DNA of 64,000 nt from Niveibacterium microcysteis (GTDB lineage Bacteria > Pseudomonadota > Gammaproteobacteria > Burkholderiales > Rhodocyclaceae): positions 3,534,001-3,598,000 of the forward strand of contig NZ_CP071060.1 of assembly GCF_017161445.1 (NCBI RefSeq), in the 5' to 3' direction. Positions 28,063-37,522 of the stretch are shown here, piece by piece. The position numbers were made by a program, and so were the translations under genes. A model generated the notes under the pieces. It was not told the origin of the DNA, ran no database searches, and saw nothing but the letters and a program-made list of their open reading frames with translations. Position 1 is the stretch's first letter. Every line of letters begins with the position of its first letter.

Positions 28063-28088
28063 AAAAAGCGCGCCTCGGCGCGCTTTTT
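28063..28088. terminator. Bidirectional intrinsic terminator
   Basis: AAAAAGCGCGCC (28063-28074) and GGCGCGCTTTTT (28077-28088) form a near-perfect hairpin flanked by A- and T-runs. It sits between the IclR gene and the convergent PBP7-like gene and can serve both strands. Confidence 0.9.
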
Positions 28089-28106
28089 CTTTTGCGAAGG
28101 TGTCGA

Positions 28107-29144
28107 TCAACCGGCGGGAATACGCGCAACGCCCTGATGCGCGATGGCACTTTCGACCCAGCGCTTGATCCGCTGGGCATCGGCGACACGGGTGAACTTG
28201 CCAACCGAGTCGAGCAGCACGATCACCATCGGCTTCTCCGCCAGCCAAGCCTGCATCACCAGGCAACGGCCCGCCTCGTTGATGAAACCGGTCTTCGAAA
28301 CACCAATCTGCCAATCCGGACTGCGCACCAGCGCATTGGTGTTGCGGAAAGTCTGCTCGCGCCCACGGATCGGCAGGGTCTCTTCGTCGTCCGTCGAGAA
28401 CTGGCGAATCAGCGGATAGTGCGATGCGGCCGTCACCATCTTCGCCAGGTCGCGCGCCGACGACACGTTCTGCGGGTTGAGGCCGGTGGAATCGTGGAAG
28501 ACGGTTTCCGAGAGCCCCAGCGCCTGCGCCTTGCGATTCATCGCGAACACGAAGGCATTGATACCGCCCGGATAGTTGCGGCCGAGCGAGGCGGCAGCAC
28601 GGTTCTCCGACGACATCAGCGCGAGGTGGATCATCTCCTCGCGGGTGAGTTCGGTTCCGACCACCAGGCGCGACGTGGTGTTCTTCAGCTTGTCGGTGTC
28701 CTCGTCCGTCACGGTGAGGGTTTCCGACAACGACAACTTTGCATCCAGCACGACCATCGCCGTCATCAGCTTCGTGATTGAAGCGATCGGCACAACGGAC
28801 TCGGCGTTGCGTTCGAGCAGGACTTTGCCGGTGCCGAGGTCCTGCACCATGAACGCGTTGGATTGCAGCAACGGATTGCCTTCGCGATCCACGCTGACCG
28901 ACACCGCACGCACCGGCGCCGTCCGCGCCGATTTCATGTCGCGATACAACGCTTTCGCCGGACTGACGCGTTTCCCCTTCTTGCTGCTGACCGAGGCTTT
29001 GACGGTATGGCTGCGATGGCTCGACGACGCCTTGGTCGCCGATTTCTTGGCGTGCGTCTTCGACTGGGATTCTTTCGCCTGCGCGGGCATCGCCGCGATT
29101 GCTGCCGCCAATAACAGCGCGGTAATCAGCTTGATCTTCTTCAT
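28107..29144 (-). CDS. pbpG: D-alanyl-D-alanine endopeptidase (PBP7-like)
   Basis: 345 residues. A signal peptide (1-23, cut after MPAQA) is followed by a Lys/Ser-rich linker (24-75) and an S11 peptidase domain. All three active-site boxes are present: SxxK as SITK within PIASITKLM, SxN as SEN within LMSSENRAA, and KTG within VSKTGFINEAG. It should cleave D-Ala-meso-DAP cross-links in peptidoglycan in the periplasm. The basic linker is longer than in E. coli PBP7 and may help hold the enzyme to the wall or membrane. No partner gene is adjacent. Confidence 0.93.
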   Translation of the reverse strand: MKKIKLITALLLAAAIAAMPAQAKESQSKTHAKKSATKASSSHRSHTVKASVSSKKGKRVSPAKALYRDMKSARTAPVRAVSVSVDREGNPLLQSNAFMVQDLGTGKVLLERNAESVVPIASITKLMTAMVVLDAKLSLSETLTVTDEDTDKLKNTTSRLVVGTELTREEMIHLALMSSENRAAASLGRNYPGGINAFVFAMNRKAQALGLSETVFHDSTGLNPQNVSSARDLAKMVTAASHYPLIRQFSTDDEETLPIRGREQTFRNTNALVRSPDWQIGVSKTGFINEAGRCLVMQAWLAEKPMVIVLLDSVGKFTRVADAQRIKRWVESAIAHQGVARIPAG

Positions 29145-29219
29145 TACTTCTCCCCATCCGGCGGCAGGCTGGCCGGACTCACTTCTAGATAGCCGGATTC
29201 TAACAATTTCTCCAGCAGA

Positions 29220-30458
29220 TTAAGACGATAGCTCACTCATTTCAGACTGAATCTCAAGATTCTGTTCGGGCGTCATGGCGCCAAAACCACTCGCGCGCTG
29301 GCGCGTCTCCAGCTTCACCGCCGATGGATCCAGGCGCAGGAAGCGGATCAGGTCGGCCCGCCGCATCATCGCATCGCGATAGCCGAGGTCAATCAGTGCG
29401 CGCGTGTAGGACCGCTCGAACAGCAGATAGGACAACACCGTCGAACCGGACCGGCCGCCAGCCCCCACCCCGCGCAGCATGATCCTCATTGGGCGCGGCA
29501 GGGCACGGAAATGCCGGGCGGCCAGATAGTCGAGCCGCTCCGAAGGAGAGATCACGAGCGTTTCGATCGGTTTGAGCGGAATCCCAAGTTCCTCCCGCAA
29601 ACCCGGCGGGATCTTGCCGACCGTAGCGTTGATGCGATCGAGTCGTTCGAGATCCACCGCGAGTCCGTCGAGGAAGATCGACGACAAGGCATGGCCCGCG
29701 ATCTGCGCCGGCGTTGGATAGCGGTCACCGCGCGCGCGGCGGGTTTCGTCCTTCGCGCGCCCCGCACCCACGACAAGAATGCGAGTCGCGCCGAGATGCA
29801 CCGCGGGTGACACCGGCGCGAGCTGGCGCATCGAACCATCGCCAAAGAACTCGCGGTTGATCTTGATCGCCGGGAACACGAACGGAATCGCGCTGGAAGC
29901 CATCAGGTGTTCGACACCCAACCGAGCCGGCACGCCGACACGCGCAGCGCGCCGCCAGGGCGACACTTCGCGGGCCGCCTCGTAGAACGTCAGGCTCTCG
30001 CCCGTCGCATAGCCCGAGCAGGTCACGCTGAGCGCATACAAGGCGCCGCTGTCGATTGCCCGGCCAATGCCGGCGAAATCAAGCCGTGACGAGAGCAGTT
30101 CGCGCAGCGGTTGGTTGTCCAGCATGGACTTGGGGCCACGCCGCAACAACCAGCCCCACAGCAAGGTGCCGCCCCATGCCAGGGCAGACTTGGTTACCGC
30201 CAGCGCGTCGGCGCGATACACATGGTGCGCATGGAAGTTGCGCCAGATCCACGCAAGCCGGCGTACGCTGGCGTCGAAGTTGTCGGCATATGAAGCCAGC
30301 GCCGCCGCGTTGATAGCACCGGCGGAAGTGCCGCAGAGAATCGGAAACGGATTGGCCTTGCTGCGCCCGGTCAGTTCGCGAATCGCCCACAGCACGCCGA
30401 CCTGGTAAGCCGCGCGCGCGCCACCTCCCGTCAGAACCAGAGCCGCCCGGTCTTCCAT
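29220..30458 (-). CDS. Patatin-like phospholipase
   Basis: 412 residues. It shows the patatin architecture: oxyanion hole [11 protein letters not shown] (11-21), nucleophile elbow GTSAG with Ser45, and the dyad aspartate in FFGDGSMRQ (D207). Between them [14 protein letters not shown] matches the conserved patatin block. There is no signal peptide, so the protein is probably cytoplasmic or peripheral. It should hydrolyse acyl esters of membrane lipids; the physiological substrate is unknown. The C-terminal 120 residues (from about 290) extend beyond the patatin domain and resemble those of other long bacterial members. Confidence 0.92.
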   Translation of the reverse strand: MEDRAALVLTGGGARAAYQVGVLWAIRELTGRSKANPFPILCGTSAGAINAAALASYADNFDASVRRLAWIWRNFHAHHVYRADALAVTKSALAWGGTLLWGWLLRRGPKSMLDNQPLRELLSSRLDFAGIGRAIDSGALYALSVTCSGYATGESLTFYEAAREVSPWRRAARVGVPARLGVEHLMASSAIPFVFPAIKINREFFGDGSMRQLAPVSPAVHLGATRILVVGAGRAKDETRRARGDRYPTPAQIAGHALSSIFLDGLAVDLERLDRINATVGKIPPGLREELGIPLKPIETLVISPSERLDYLAARHFRALPRPMRIMLRGVGAGGRSGSTVLSYLLFERSYTRALIDLGYRDAMMRRADLIRFLRLDPSAVKLETRQRASGFGAMTPEQNLEIQSEMSELSS

Positions 30459-30548
30459 GCCACCTCCCTGGCCCCATGGCCTCTGAGAGGATTTGCGGCA
30501 TTGGGTGGCGCGAGCTTTAGCGCCGTCGTGCCCGCTAGTGCGGCAAAG

Positions 30549-32828
30549 TTAGCGGCTACGGTGCTGGCCCGCCTCCACTACAGTCAGTGCCGTCATGTTG
30601 ACGATGCGGCGCACCGTCGCCGTTGGCGTAAGGATGTGCACCGGTTTCGCCGAGCCCAACAGGATCGGGCCCACGGTCATGCCATCGCCCGCGGCTGTCT
30701 TCAGCAGGTTGAAGGCGATGTTCGCGGCATCCAGGGTCGGGAAGATCAGCAGGTTGGCATCCTCGCGCATCCTCGCGTTGGGAAACACCTGCAAGCGGAT
30801 ACCCGCATCCAGCGCCGCATCGCCATGCATCTCCCCCTCCACCGCGAGACCGGGATGGCGCTCGTGCAGCAGCGCCAGCGCACGGCGCATCTTCTCGGCC
30901 GTCGGCGTGTCGTCCGTGCCGAAACTCGAATGCGACAACAACGCGACGCGCGGCTGGATACCGAAGCGCCGCACTTCTTCCGCCGCGAGACAGGTCATCT
31001 CGACGAGCTGTTCGACGCTCGGGTCGTAGTTGATGTAGGTGTCGCACAGGAAAACCGTTCGCCCCGGCAGCGCGAGGAGGTTCATCGCATAGCAGCTGCC
31101 GACACCTTCGGCGCGGCCCAGCACCGTCTCGACGAATTTCAGGTGCACCTGGTGCAGCCCCGAGGTGCCGCAGATCAGACCGTCCGCATAGCCAAACTTG
31201 AGCATCAGGGCGCCAATCAATGTCGCGCGGCGGCGCACTTCGCGCTTCGCATACTCAACCGAGACGCCACGCCGCTCCATCAGCGCGTGGTAATGCGTCC
31301 ACAACTCGCGATAGCGCGGGTCATCGTCCTGATTGACCATCTCGAAGTCGAGTTCCGGCCGCAGGCGCAGCCCGAAACGCTCGATGTAACGCGCAATGAC
31401 CTCGGGGCGCCCGATGAGGATCGGCCGCGCAAGCCCTTCATCCACCACGGTCTGCACGGCACGCAGCACACGTTCCGACTCGCCTTCGGCAAAGATAATG
31501 CGTTTCGGCGCGAGTTTCGCGGCGGCGAATACCGGCTTCATGATCAGGCCGGACTGCCACACGAAATTGTTCAGGCTCTGCCGGTAGGCCTCCCAATCGG
31601 TGATCGGCCGGGTCGCGACACCCGAGTCCATCGCCGCCTGAGCCACTGCGGGCGCAATCTTCACGATCAGCCGCGGATCGAAAGGCTTCGGGATGATGTA
31701 TTCGGGGCCGAAACCCGCCACCTTCTCACCGTAGGCAGCGGCGACGATATCGCTCTGCTCGGCGCGCGTCAGTTCGGCAATCGCCCGCACCGCGGCGAGC
31801 TTCATCTCGTCGGTGATCGTTGTCGCGCCGACATCGAGTGCGCCGCGGAAGATGAACGGGAAGCAGAGAACGTTGTTCACCTGGTTCGGATAGTCCGAAC
31901 GGCCGGTCGCGATGATTGCGTCGTCGCGCACCGACTTGACTTGCTCCGGCAATATCTCGGGCGTCGGATTTGCCAACGCCAGGATCACCGGGTTGGGCGC
32001 CATCTTCGCCACCATCTCCGGCTTGAGCACACCGCCCGCCGACAGGCCCAGAAATACGTCAGCGCCTTCGATCACCTCGGCGAGGGTCCGGGCATCCGTC
32101 TTCTTCGCAAAGCGGTCCTTCACCGGGTCCATCAGAACCGGGCGTCCCTCGTAGACCACCCCTTCGATGTCGGTCACCCAGATGTGCTCCACCGGGATCC
32201 CCAACATCACCAGCAGATCAAGGCATGCGAGGGCGGCAGCGCCCGCACCCGAGGTCACCAGCTTGATCTTCGACAAATCCTTGCCAAGCAGGTGCAGCCC
32301 GTTGAGCAGCGCGGCACCCACGACGATTGCAGTGCCGTGCTGGTCATCGTGGAAGACCGGAATGTTCATTCGCTTGCGCAGTTCGCGCTCGATGTAGAAG
32401 CACTCGGGCGCCTTGATGTCTTCGAGATTGATACCGCCGAAAGTCGGCTCCAGCGATGCGATGGTCTCGATCAGCTTGTCCGGATCCGGCTGTGAAAACT
32501 CGAGATCGAATACATCGATGCCGGCGAACTTCTTGAACAGGACCGCCTTGCCTTCCATCACCGGCTTTGCGGCGAGTGGCCCGATGTTGCCGAGCCCGAG
32601 CACCGCGGTGCCATTGGTCACCACACCGATCAGGTTGCCACGCGCCGTCAGCGTGCTCGCCTCCGCCGGATCGGCGACGATCGCATCACAGGCGGCCGCA
32701 ACACCGGGCGAATAGGCAAGCGACAAATCCTGCTGGTTGGTCAGCGCCTTGGTCGGCGTCACTGCAATCTTGCCGGGGCGTCCGGCGCGGTGATATTCGA
32801 GTGCAGCGGCTTTCAGGCGGTCGTCCAT
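30549..32828 (-). CDS. maeB: NADP-dependent malic enzyme with C-terminal phosphotransacetylase-like domain
   Basis: 759 residues from an ATG with GGGAGAA upstream; the open frame runs further but without homology. Residues 1-160 are the malic enzyme N-domain ([28 protein letters not shown]). Residues about 165-410 are the NAD(P)-binding domain ([35 protein letters not shown]). Residues about 430-755 are a PTA/PTB-like regulatory domain ([35 protein letters not shown]). It oxidatively decarboxylates malate to pyruvate with NADPH formation. The PTA-like part is regulatory (acetyl-CoA sensing) in characterised MaeB. It is divergent from pckG. Confidence 0.95.
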   Translation of the reverse strand: MDDRLKAAALEYHRAGRPGKIAVTPTKALTNQQDLSLAYSPGVAAACDAIVADPAEASTLTARGNLIGVVTNGTAVLGLGNIGPLAAKPVMEGKAVLFKKFAGIDVFDLEFSQPDPDKLIETIASLEPTFGGINLEDIKAPECFYIERELRKRMNIPVFHDDQHGTAIVVGAALLNGLHLLGKDLSKIKLVTSGAGAAALACLDLLVMLGIPVEHIWVTDIEGVVYEGRPVLMDPVKDRFAKKTDARTLAEVIEGADVFLGLSAGGVLKPEMVAKMAPNPVILALANPTPEILPEQVKSVRDDAIIATGRSDYPNQVNNVLCFPFIFRGALDVGATTITDEMKLAAVRAIAELTRAEQSDIVAAAYGEKVAGFGPEYIIPKPFDPRLIVKIAPAVAQAAMDSGVATRPITDWEAYRQSLNNFVWQSGLIMKPVFAAAKLAPKRIIFAEGESERVLRAVQTVVDEGLARPILIGRPEVIARYIERFGLRLRPELDFEMVNQDDDPRYRELWTHYHALMERRGVSVEYAKREVRRRATLIGALMLKFGYADGLICGTSGLHQVHLKFVETVLGRAEGVGSCYAMNLLALPGRTVFLCDTYINYDPSVEQLVEMTCLAAEEVRRFGIQPRVALLSHSSFGTDDTPTAEKMRRALALLHERHPGLAVEGEMHGDAALDAGIRLQVFPNARMREDANLLIFPTLDAANIAFNLLKTAAGDGMTVGPILLGSAKPVHILTPTATVRRIVNMTALTVVEAGQHRSR

Positions 32829-32932
32829 CGGGTTCTCCCTGGGCAGGATTCCGTCGCGCAGGCGACAAAATCCGGGTTGTTCGAGTTCGCGGCAGGATTC
32901 TAGTTGCCAGCGACACTGGGTGAAGTACGTAG

Positions 32933-32961
32933 TTGTGCTGATCAGACCCGCGGCGTAGACT
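32933..32961 (+). promoter_or_regulatory. Candidate sigma-70 promoter for pckG
   Basis: TTGTGC (32933-32938), a 17-bp spacer and TAGACT (32956-32961) match the -35/-10 pattern moderately. It would give a leader of about 160 bases before the pckG ATG. Confidence 0.35.
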
Positions 32962-32989
32962 TCAAACAACTGTTCAAGCAGAACTTCCA

Positions 32990-33026
32990 ACCCGCACACC
33001 CGAAAAACAATAGTTTTCGTGCGGGT
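32990..33026 (+). promoter_or_regulatory. Hairpin in the pckG leader
   Basis: ACCCGCAC (32990-32997) pairs with GTGCGGGT (33019-33026), and an inner CGAAAA/TTTTCG stem sits around a short AT-rich loop, with three unpaired bases on the 5' arm. No T-run follows the stem, so it is not an obvious terminator; a regulatory leader structure is possible. Confidence 0.4.
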
Positions 33027-33129
33027 GCTCCAGCGTCGTTTCTCTCCTCCCACCGACGCCGGGCCACGGTCGGATCCCCTCCGAGGGGGCCGAGCGTGTC
33101 ATCGAACACGTGGTAACCAGGAGAGACTC

Positions 33130-34962
33130 ATGACTACACGCCTTCCCGAAGCGGCGCTCAGTTCAGCGCCTGCCTTCGTCCGCCATGCCCGCCTCAAACA
33201 ATGGGTGGCCGAAGTTGCCGCCCTCACCCAACCCGATCGGATCATGTGGTGCGATGGCTCCGAAGAGGAGTCCGCCCGCCTGTGCGACGAGATGGTCGAA
33301 GCGGGCCAGATGATCCGGCTGAATCCCGCCAAGCGGCCGAATTCCTTCCTCGCGTGGTCCGACCCGTCCGACGTGGCACGGGTTGAAGACCGCACCTACA
33401 TCTGCAGCTCCGACCCGCACGACGCAGGCCCGACCAACAACTGGGAATCGCCGGAGAAGATGAAGGCGACGCTCAAGGGCCTCTTCAGCGGTTGCATGCG
33501 TGGCCGCACGCTGTACGTGATTCCTTTCTCGATGGGGCCGCTCGGCAGCCCGATTGCGCAGATTGGCGTCGAGATCTCCGACTCCCCCTACGTGGTGGTG
33601 AACATGCGGATCATGACCCGCATGGGGCGCGCGGTTTACGACGTACTCGGCGACAACGGCGATTTTGTGCCGTGCCTGCATTCAATCGGCGCACCGCTCG
33701 AACCCGGCCAGAAGGATTCTCGCTGGCCGTGCAACCCGACCACGAAGTACATCTGCCACTTCCCGGAAACGCGCGAGATCTGGTCGTACGGTTCCGGCTA
33801 CGGCGGCAATGCGCTGCTCGGCAAGAAGTGCTTCGCACTGCGTATCGCATCAACGATGGCGCGTGACGAAGGCTGGCTGGCCGAGCACATGCTGATTCTT
33901 GGCGTCGAGAACCCGCAAGGCGAGAAGACCTACGTGGCGGCGGCCTTCCCGTCCGCCTGCGGCAAGACCAACTTCGCAATGCTGATCCCGCCAGAAGGTT
34001 TCGACGGCTGGAAGGTGACCACGGTCGGCGACGACATCGCATGGATCAAGCCCGGCCCGGACGGCCGGCTCTACGCGATCAACCCGGAGGCCGGCTACTT
34101 CGGCGTCGCTCCCGGCACCAACGAGAAGACCAATCGCAACGCAATGGCAACCCTGCACGCGAACGTGATCTTCACGAACGTGGCACTCACCGACGATGGC
34201 GACGTGTGGTGGGAAGGCATGAGCAAGGAAGTGCCGCAGCACCTGATCGACTGGACGGGTCAGGACTGGACGCCCGATTGCGGTCGCAAGGCAGCGCATC
34301 CGAACTCGCGCTTCACCGCGCCCGCCGGACAATGCCCCTCAATTGATGCGGACTGGGAGAACCCCAAAGGCGTGCCGATCTCGGCCTTCGTGTTTGGCGG
34401 CCGCCGCGCAACAACGGTGCCGCTGGTGTACCAGGCCTTCAACTGGAACTTCGGTGTCTACATGGCTGCGACGCTGGGCTCCGAGACCACCGCAGCCGCG
34501 TTTGGCCAGCAAGGCGTGGTGCGGCGCGACCCCTTCGCGATGCTGCCGTTCTGCGGCTACCACATGGGCGACTACTTCAACCATTGGTTGAAGATCGGCC
34601 ACACGGTCGAACACACGCCGCACATCTTCTGCGTCAACTGGTTCCGCATGAACGAAAACGGCGACTTCATGTGGCCAGGCTTCGGCGACAACATGCGGGT
34701 CCTCAAGTGGATCGTCGATCGCTCAAAAGGCGCGGTGGGCGCACGCGAAACAGCGCTCGGCTGGATGCCGAAGTACGAAGACATCCAGTGGTCCGGCCTG
34801 GGCATCAAACGCGAAGAGTTCGAGGCGCTCACAGCAATCGATGCGCGCGCCTGGCGCAGCGAGCTCGGCCTGCACAAGGAATGGTTCGACAAGCTCGGCG
34901 CACGCCTGCCGCGCACACTGGCGCTGCAGCGCGAATTGTTCGAGGAAGCCATCGGAAGTTGA
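33130..34962 (+). CDS. pckG: Phosphoenolpyruvate carboxykinase (GTP)
   Basis: 610 residues from an ATG with AGGAGAG upstream, normal for the GTP-dependent enzyme. It decarboxylates and phosphorylates oxaloacetate to PEP for gluconeogenesis. Visible marks are the P-loop with the reactive cysteine ([12 protein letters not shown]), the metal/GTP region [11 protein letters not shown], the substrate block [20 protein letters not shown], and [14 protein letters not shown] followed by the [16 protein letters not shown] run. The gene is followed by a strong intrinsic terminator and is divergent from maeB, so two gluconeogenic/anaplerotic enzymes share one control region. Confidence 0.97.
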   Translation: MTTRLPEAALSSAPAFVRHARLKQWVAEVAALTQPDRIMWCDGSEEESARLCDEMVEAGQMIRLNPAKRPNSFLAWSDPSDVARVEDRTYICSSDPHDAGPTNNWESPEKMKATLKGLFSGCMRGRTLYVIPFSMGPLGSPIAQIGVEISDSPYVVVNMRIMTRMGRAVYDVLGDNGDFVPCLHSIGAPLEPGQKDSRWPCNPTTKYICHFPETREIWSYGSGYGGNALLGKKCFALRIASTMARDEGWLAEHMLILGVENPQGEKTYVAAAFPSACGKTNFAMLIPPEGFDGWKVTTVGDDIAWIKPGPDGRLYAINPEAGYFGVAPGTNEKTNRNAMATLHANVIFTNVALTDDGDVWWEGMSKEVPQHLIDWTGQDWTPDCGRKAAHPNSRFTAPAGQCPSIDADWENPKGVPISAFVFGGRRATTVPLVYQAFNWNFGVYMAATLGSETTAAAFGQQGVVRRDPFAMLPFCGYHMGDYFNHWLKIGHTVEHTPHIFCVNWFRMNENGDFMWPGFGDNMRVLKWIVDRSKGAVGARETALGWMPKYEDIQWSGLGIKREEFEALTAIDARAWRSELGLHKEWFDKLGARLPRTLALQRELFEEAIGS

Positions 34963-34980
34963 ATTGGACTTGTCGATACG

Positions 34981-35006
34981 AGCGCCGCCCTAGGGCGGCG
35001 CTTTTT
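34981..35006 (+). terminator. Intrinsic terminator after pckG
   Basis: AGCGCCGCCC (34981-34990), loop TA, and GGGCGGCGCT (34993-35002) form a perfect 10-bp stem followed by TTTTC. Confidence 0.9.
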
Positions 35007-35038
35007 CATTGTCCGGGCGGGCGGCGTAAAGTACGGCC

Positions 35039-36223
35039 ATGTCCGAATACACTCAGCCCCTGTGCGCCGGCCCGCTTGCGGCACGCGCGCGCGAAATCGA
35101 GCCCTTCCATGTCATGGAGCTTCTTGCGCGCACGCAAACGCTTGAAGCCAGGGGCCGCGACATCATCCACATGGAGGTCGGAGAGCCGGACTTCCCCACG
35201 CCGGCGCCCGTAATCGAGGCAGCGCAACGCTTCCTTACGCAAGGACAGGTTCGCTACACGCCCGCGCTCGGCCTGCCAGCGTTGCGCGACGCGATTTCCA
35301 CTTACTACGCCACGCGATTCGGCGTCACCGTCCCCGCGTCGCGCATCATCGTCACCGCAGGGGCATCCGGCGCGCTGCTGCTCGCCCTCGCCGCACTGAC
35401 CCAACCGGGCGACAGCTGGCTGGTGCCAGATCCCGGCTACCCCTGTAACCGCCATTTCGTGCGCGCCTACGAAGGTGTCGCACAGGCGCTGCCGGTGCTC
35501 GCACGCGACGCGTTCCAGCCAACGCTGGCGCAGGTCAATCAAGCCTGGGGCCCCACGACGCGAGGCCTGATGGTCGCGAGCCCATCCAACCCCACAGGGA
35601 CGCTGATATCGCCCGCAGCGCTCGAACAGCTTGCCGGCTTTGTTGCGGAACGCCAGGGTGCGCTGATCGTCGATGAGATCTACCAAGGTTTGAGCTACGG
35701 CATTGCGCCGACGACTGCGCTCGCAAGCCGTCACCCCTGCTTCGTCATCAACAGCTTCTCGAAGTACTTCGGCATGACCGGCTGGCGGCTCGGCTGGCTC
35801 GTCGCGCCCGAGGCGTATGTGCGCGATCTTGAGAAGCTCGCGCAGCACTTTTTCATCAGCCCATCCACGCCGGCGCAGCACGCCGCGCTCGCCGCGTTCT
35901 CCCCGGAGACGATCGAGATCCTTGAGCATCGGCGGATGGCGTTCGCCAGCCGACGCGATGTGCTCTGCTCGGGTCTTCGGGAGCTCGGTTTTGTCGTGCC
36001 CGCAGATCCCGCCGGCGCGTTCTATGTGTATGCCGACGTGAGCGCACACGCGCAAGACAGCGCGGCGTTCGCGCACCACCTGCTCGAAACGGCGGGCGTT
36101 GCCGCTACCCCTGGCATCGATTTCGGCCAGCAATCGCCTGAACGCTGGCTGCGCTTCGCCTACACCACGGATGAAGCACGCATCGAGGAGGCGCTCGCAC
36201 GCATGCGCCAGGTTCTGGCCTGA
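35039..36223 (+). CDS. Class I/II PLP-dependent aminotransferase
   Basis: 394 residues. A fold-type I aminotransferase of the aspartate/aromatic (AAT I) group: VGEPDFPTP, VRYTPALGLPALRDAI, TAGASGALLLAL, the Asn motif SPSNPTGT (181-188), VDEIYQGLSYG and the PLP lysine K242 in NSFSKYFGMTGWRLGWL. The substrate cannot be assigned; similar genes are annotated only as aminotransferase. It starts 30-odd bases after the pckG terminator, so it is transcribed separately. A hairpin follows before the convergent transglycosylase gene. Confidence 0.9.
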   Translation: MSEYTQPLCAGPLAARAREIEPFHVMELLARTQTLEARGRDIIHMEVGEPDFPTPAPVIEAAQRFLTQGQVRYTPALGLPALRDAISTYYATRFGVTVPASRIIVTAGASGALLLALAALTQPGDSWLVPDPGYPCNRHFVRAYEGVAQALPVLARDAFQPTLAQVNQAWGPTTRGLMVASPSNPTGTLISPAALEQLAGFVAERQGALIVDEIYQGLSYGIAPTTALASRHPCFVINSFSKYFGMTGWRLGWLVAPEAYVRDLEKLAQHFFISPSTPAQHAALAAFSPETIEILEHRRMAFASRRDVLCSGLRELGFVVPADPAGAFYVYADVSAHAQDSAAFAHHLLETAGVAATPGIDFGQQSPERWLRFAYTTDEARIEEALARMRQVLA

Positions 36224-36262
36224 GCGGAGAACACTGCCGACCGTGATCAGGAGGCCATAAAG

Positions 36263-36291
36263 CAGAACGCCGGCACAAGGCCGGCGTTCTG
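36263..36291. terminator. Hairpin between convergent aminotransferase and transglycosylase genes
   Basis: CAGAACGCCGGC (36263-36274) and GCCGGCGTTCTG (36280-36291) form a perfect 12-bp stem around a five-base loop in the gap between convergent stops. There is no long T-run. Confidence 0.65.
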
Positions 36292-36314
36292 TGTGGGGTC
36301 TTACCGAGCAGGCA

Positions 36315-37055
36315 TTACTTCGCTAGCGCGAGCTTGGCGCCCTGCCGCATCGCCAGTTGCAGGCGTTGCTTTTCGGCGATCACCTTGTTGGCGTAGCCCT
36401 CGGCCGGATCATCGGCCGCACCACCGTACTGTTGCAGACCCGCGGTCAGCGAACCGTTGCGGCGGATGTACTCCTTGAGCACTTGGGCGCCGACGCGAAT
36501 GTTCTCGGTCGGATCAAGCAGTGGAGCGTCGCCCGCCTTCTCATCGAACTTGTCCTGATGGAAACGCGGCACGATCTGCATCAGCCCCTGCGCGCCGAAC
36601 GGACTCTCGGCAAACGGGTTGAAGCTCGACTCAATACCCATCACCGCGACGATCAGCAGCGGGTCAAGCCCGACAGACTGCCCAACCTTCTGTGCCGACA
36701 CGATCAGCGGCTCAACGGCCGCACGTGCCACTTTGTAACGACGGGCGAGATACTCGGTCACGCGTTCCATTTCAGGCGACAGACGATCCGGATGCTCAGG
36801 ATCGACGACAACCGGGTCCTGCTCCACTGCAACAAGATCAGCTGGCGACAGCGAATCTTCCGCAGCGACGCTCGCCTCGGCATGGCCGAACAGGTTGTTG
36901 AGCGGCAAACCACTCAAACCCTGATCGAATACGCGCATGCCAAACACGACTGTCACCACCAAGCCCGCTACGAGCAGGCTGCCATGGGCGAAGTGCAGAA
37001 CAAATGTACCGACGTGCCGGGCTGCTGCCGCGACGCGAGTTGCGTAGATCATCAT
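36315..37055 (-). CDS. Lytic transglycosylase (SLT domain), membrane-anchored
   Basis: 246 residues from the ATG at 37055; a second ATG follows immediately and the AGGAGG site fits that one (37052) slightly better. One N-terminal membrane helix (about 15-40, SLLVAGLVVTVVFGM) precedes a linker and a C-terminal SLT domain from about 110. The catalytic glutamate lies in VMGIESSFNPFAESPFGAQG, followed by LMQIVP, and the GLQQYGGAADDPAEGYANKV end matches the family. It should cleave peptidoglycan glycan strands to 1,6-anhydro products. The same window also encodes AmpD, which processes such products, though not nearby. Confidence 0.9.
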   Translation of the reverse strand: MMIYATRVAAAARHVGTFVLHFAHGSLLVAGLVVTVVFGMRVFDQGLSGLPLNNLFGHAEASVAAEDSLSPADLVAVEQDPVVVDPEHPDRLSPEMERVTEYLARRYKVARAAVEPLIVSAQKVGQSVGLDPLLIVAVMGIESSFNPFAESPFGAQGLMQIVPRFHQDKFDEKAGDAPLLDPTENIRVGAQVLKEYIRRNGSLTAGLQQYGGAADDPAEGYANKVIAEKQRLQLAMRQGAKLALAK

Positions 37056-37522
37056 TCCTCCTCTGAGGCTCTGTCGGCAAACTCGCCCGTTCGGTCTGAC
37101 GGACACGCAGACACGCCGGCACCCAAGCTCGTCTGGCTCGGTGTGATTCCGGTGATTCCGTGTTGTCAGCGCGCGGGCGACACCGCGCAAAGTGGTCAAG
37201 GGTCGATCGAGGTGAACCGCCGCAACCAGACGACTCACCGACTAAAAAACGCGAAGAACTGCTTGGAACGAAACAGAAGCTGGCGGTCTGTTCGCTTCGC
37301 TGAAAGAACTACTGCGATATATCGATCGCAACCAGACGAAGCGCAGTCTATTGATTCAATTCGATTTTGTCAATCCTGCGCCGATCCGCGCCCAGCAAGG
37401 ACAATGACATCCGAGTAATCGTAAACCATTGGCAAGCGCGTGTCCTGGACACACGTCACGGTAAGAACCAATAAAAAAGGCACGTGCAAGCACGTGCCTT
37501 TTTGCAACACAAACAGCCTGTG
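37056..37522. other. 467-bp intergenic region upstream of the transglycosylase gene
   Basis: No convincing gene on either strand. It is clearly more AT-rich than its surroundings and should contain the promoter of the minus-strand transglycosylase gene. The 37474-37503 part is the intrinsic terminator of the H1-like gene. Open frames crossing it have no recognisable protein features. Confidence 0.6.
37474..37503. terminator. Intrinsic terminator of the H1-like gene
   Basis: AAAAAGGCACGTG (37474-37486) and CACGTGCCTTTTT (37491-37503) form a 13-bp perfect stem with a four-base loop, T-tailed on both strands. Confidence 0.9.

Larger units (their letters stand above)
32829..33129. other. 301-bp divergent intergenic region between maeB and pckG
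   Basis: No gene. It holds the maeB ribosome-binding site, a candidate sigma-70-type promoter for pckG and a large hairpin in the pckG leader (both listed separately). A GC-rich CCCCTCCGAGGGG hairpin lies near 33077 and the AGGAGAG ribosome-binding site of pckG follows. Both genes act at the C3/C4 branch point, so shared regulation from this gap is plausible. Confidence 0.7.

Noticed and set aside
30501..32495. 664-codon plus-strand open frame
   Set aside because: Antisense to maeB; composition typical of a GC-rich shadow frame.
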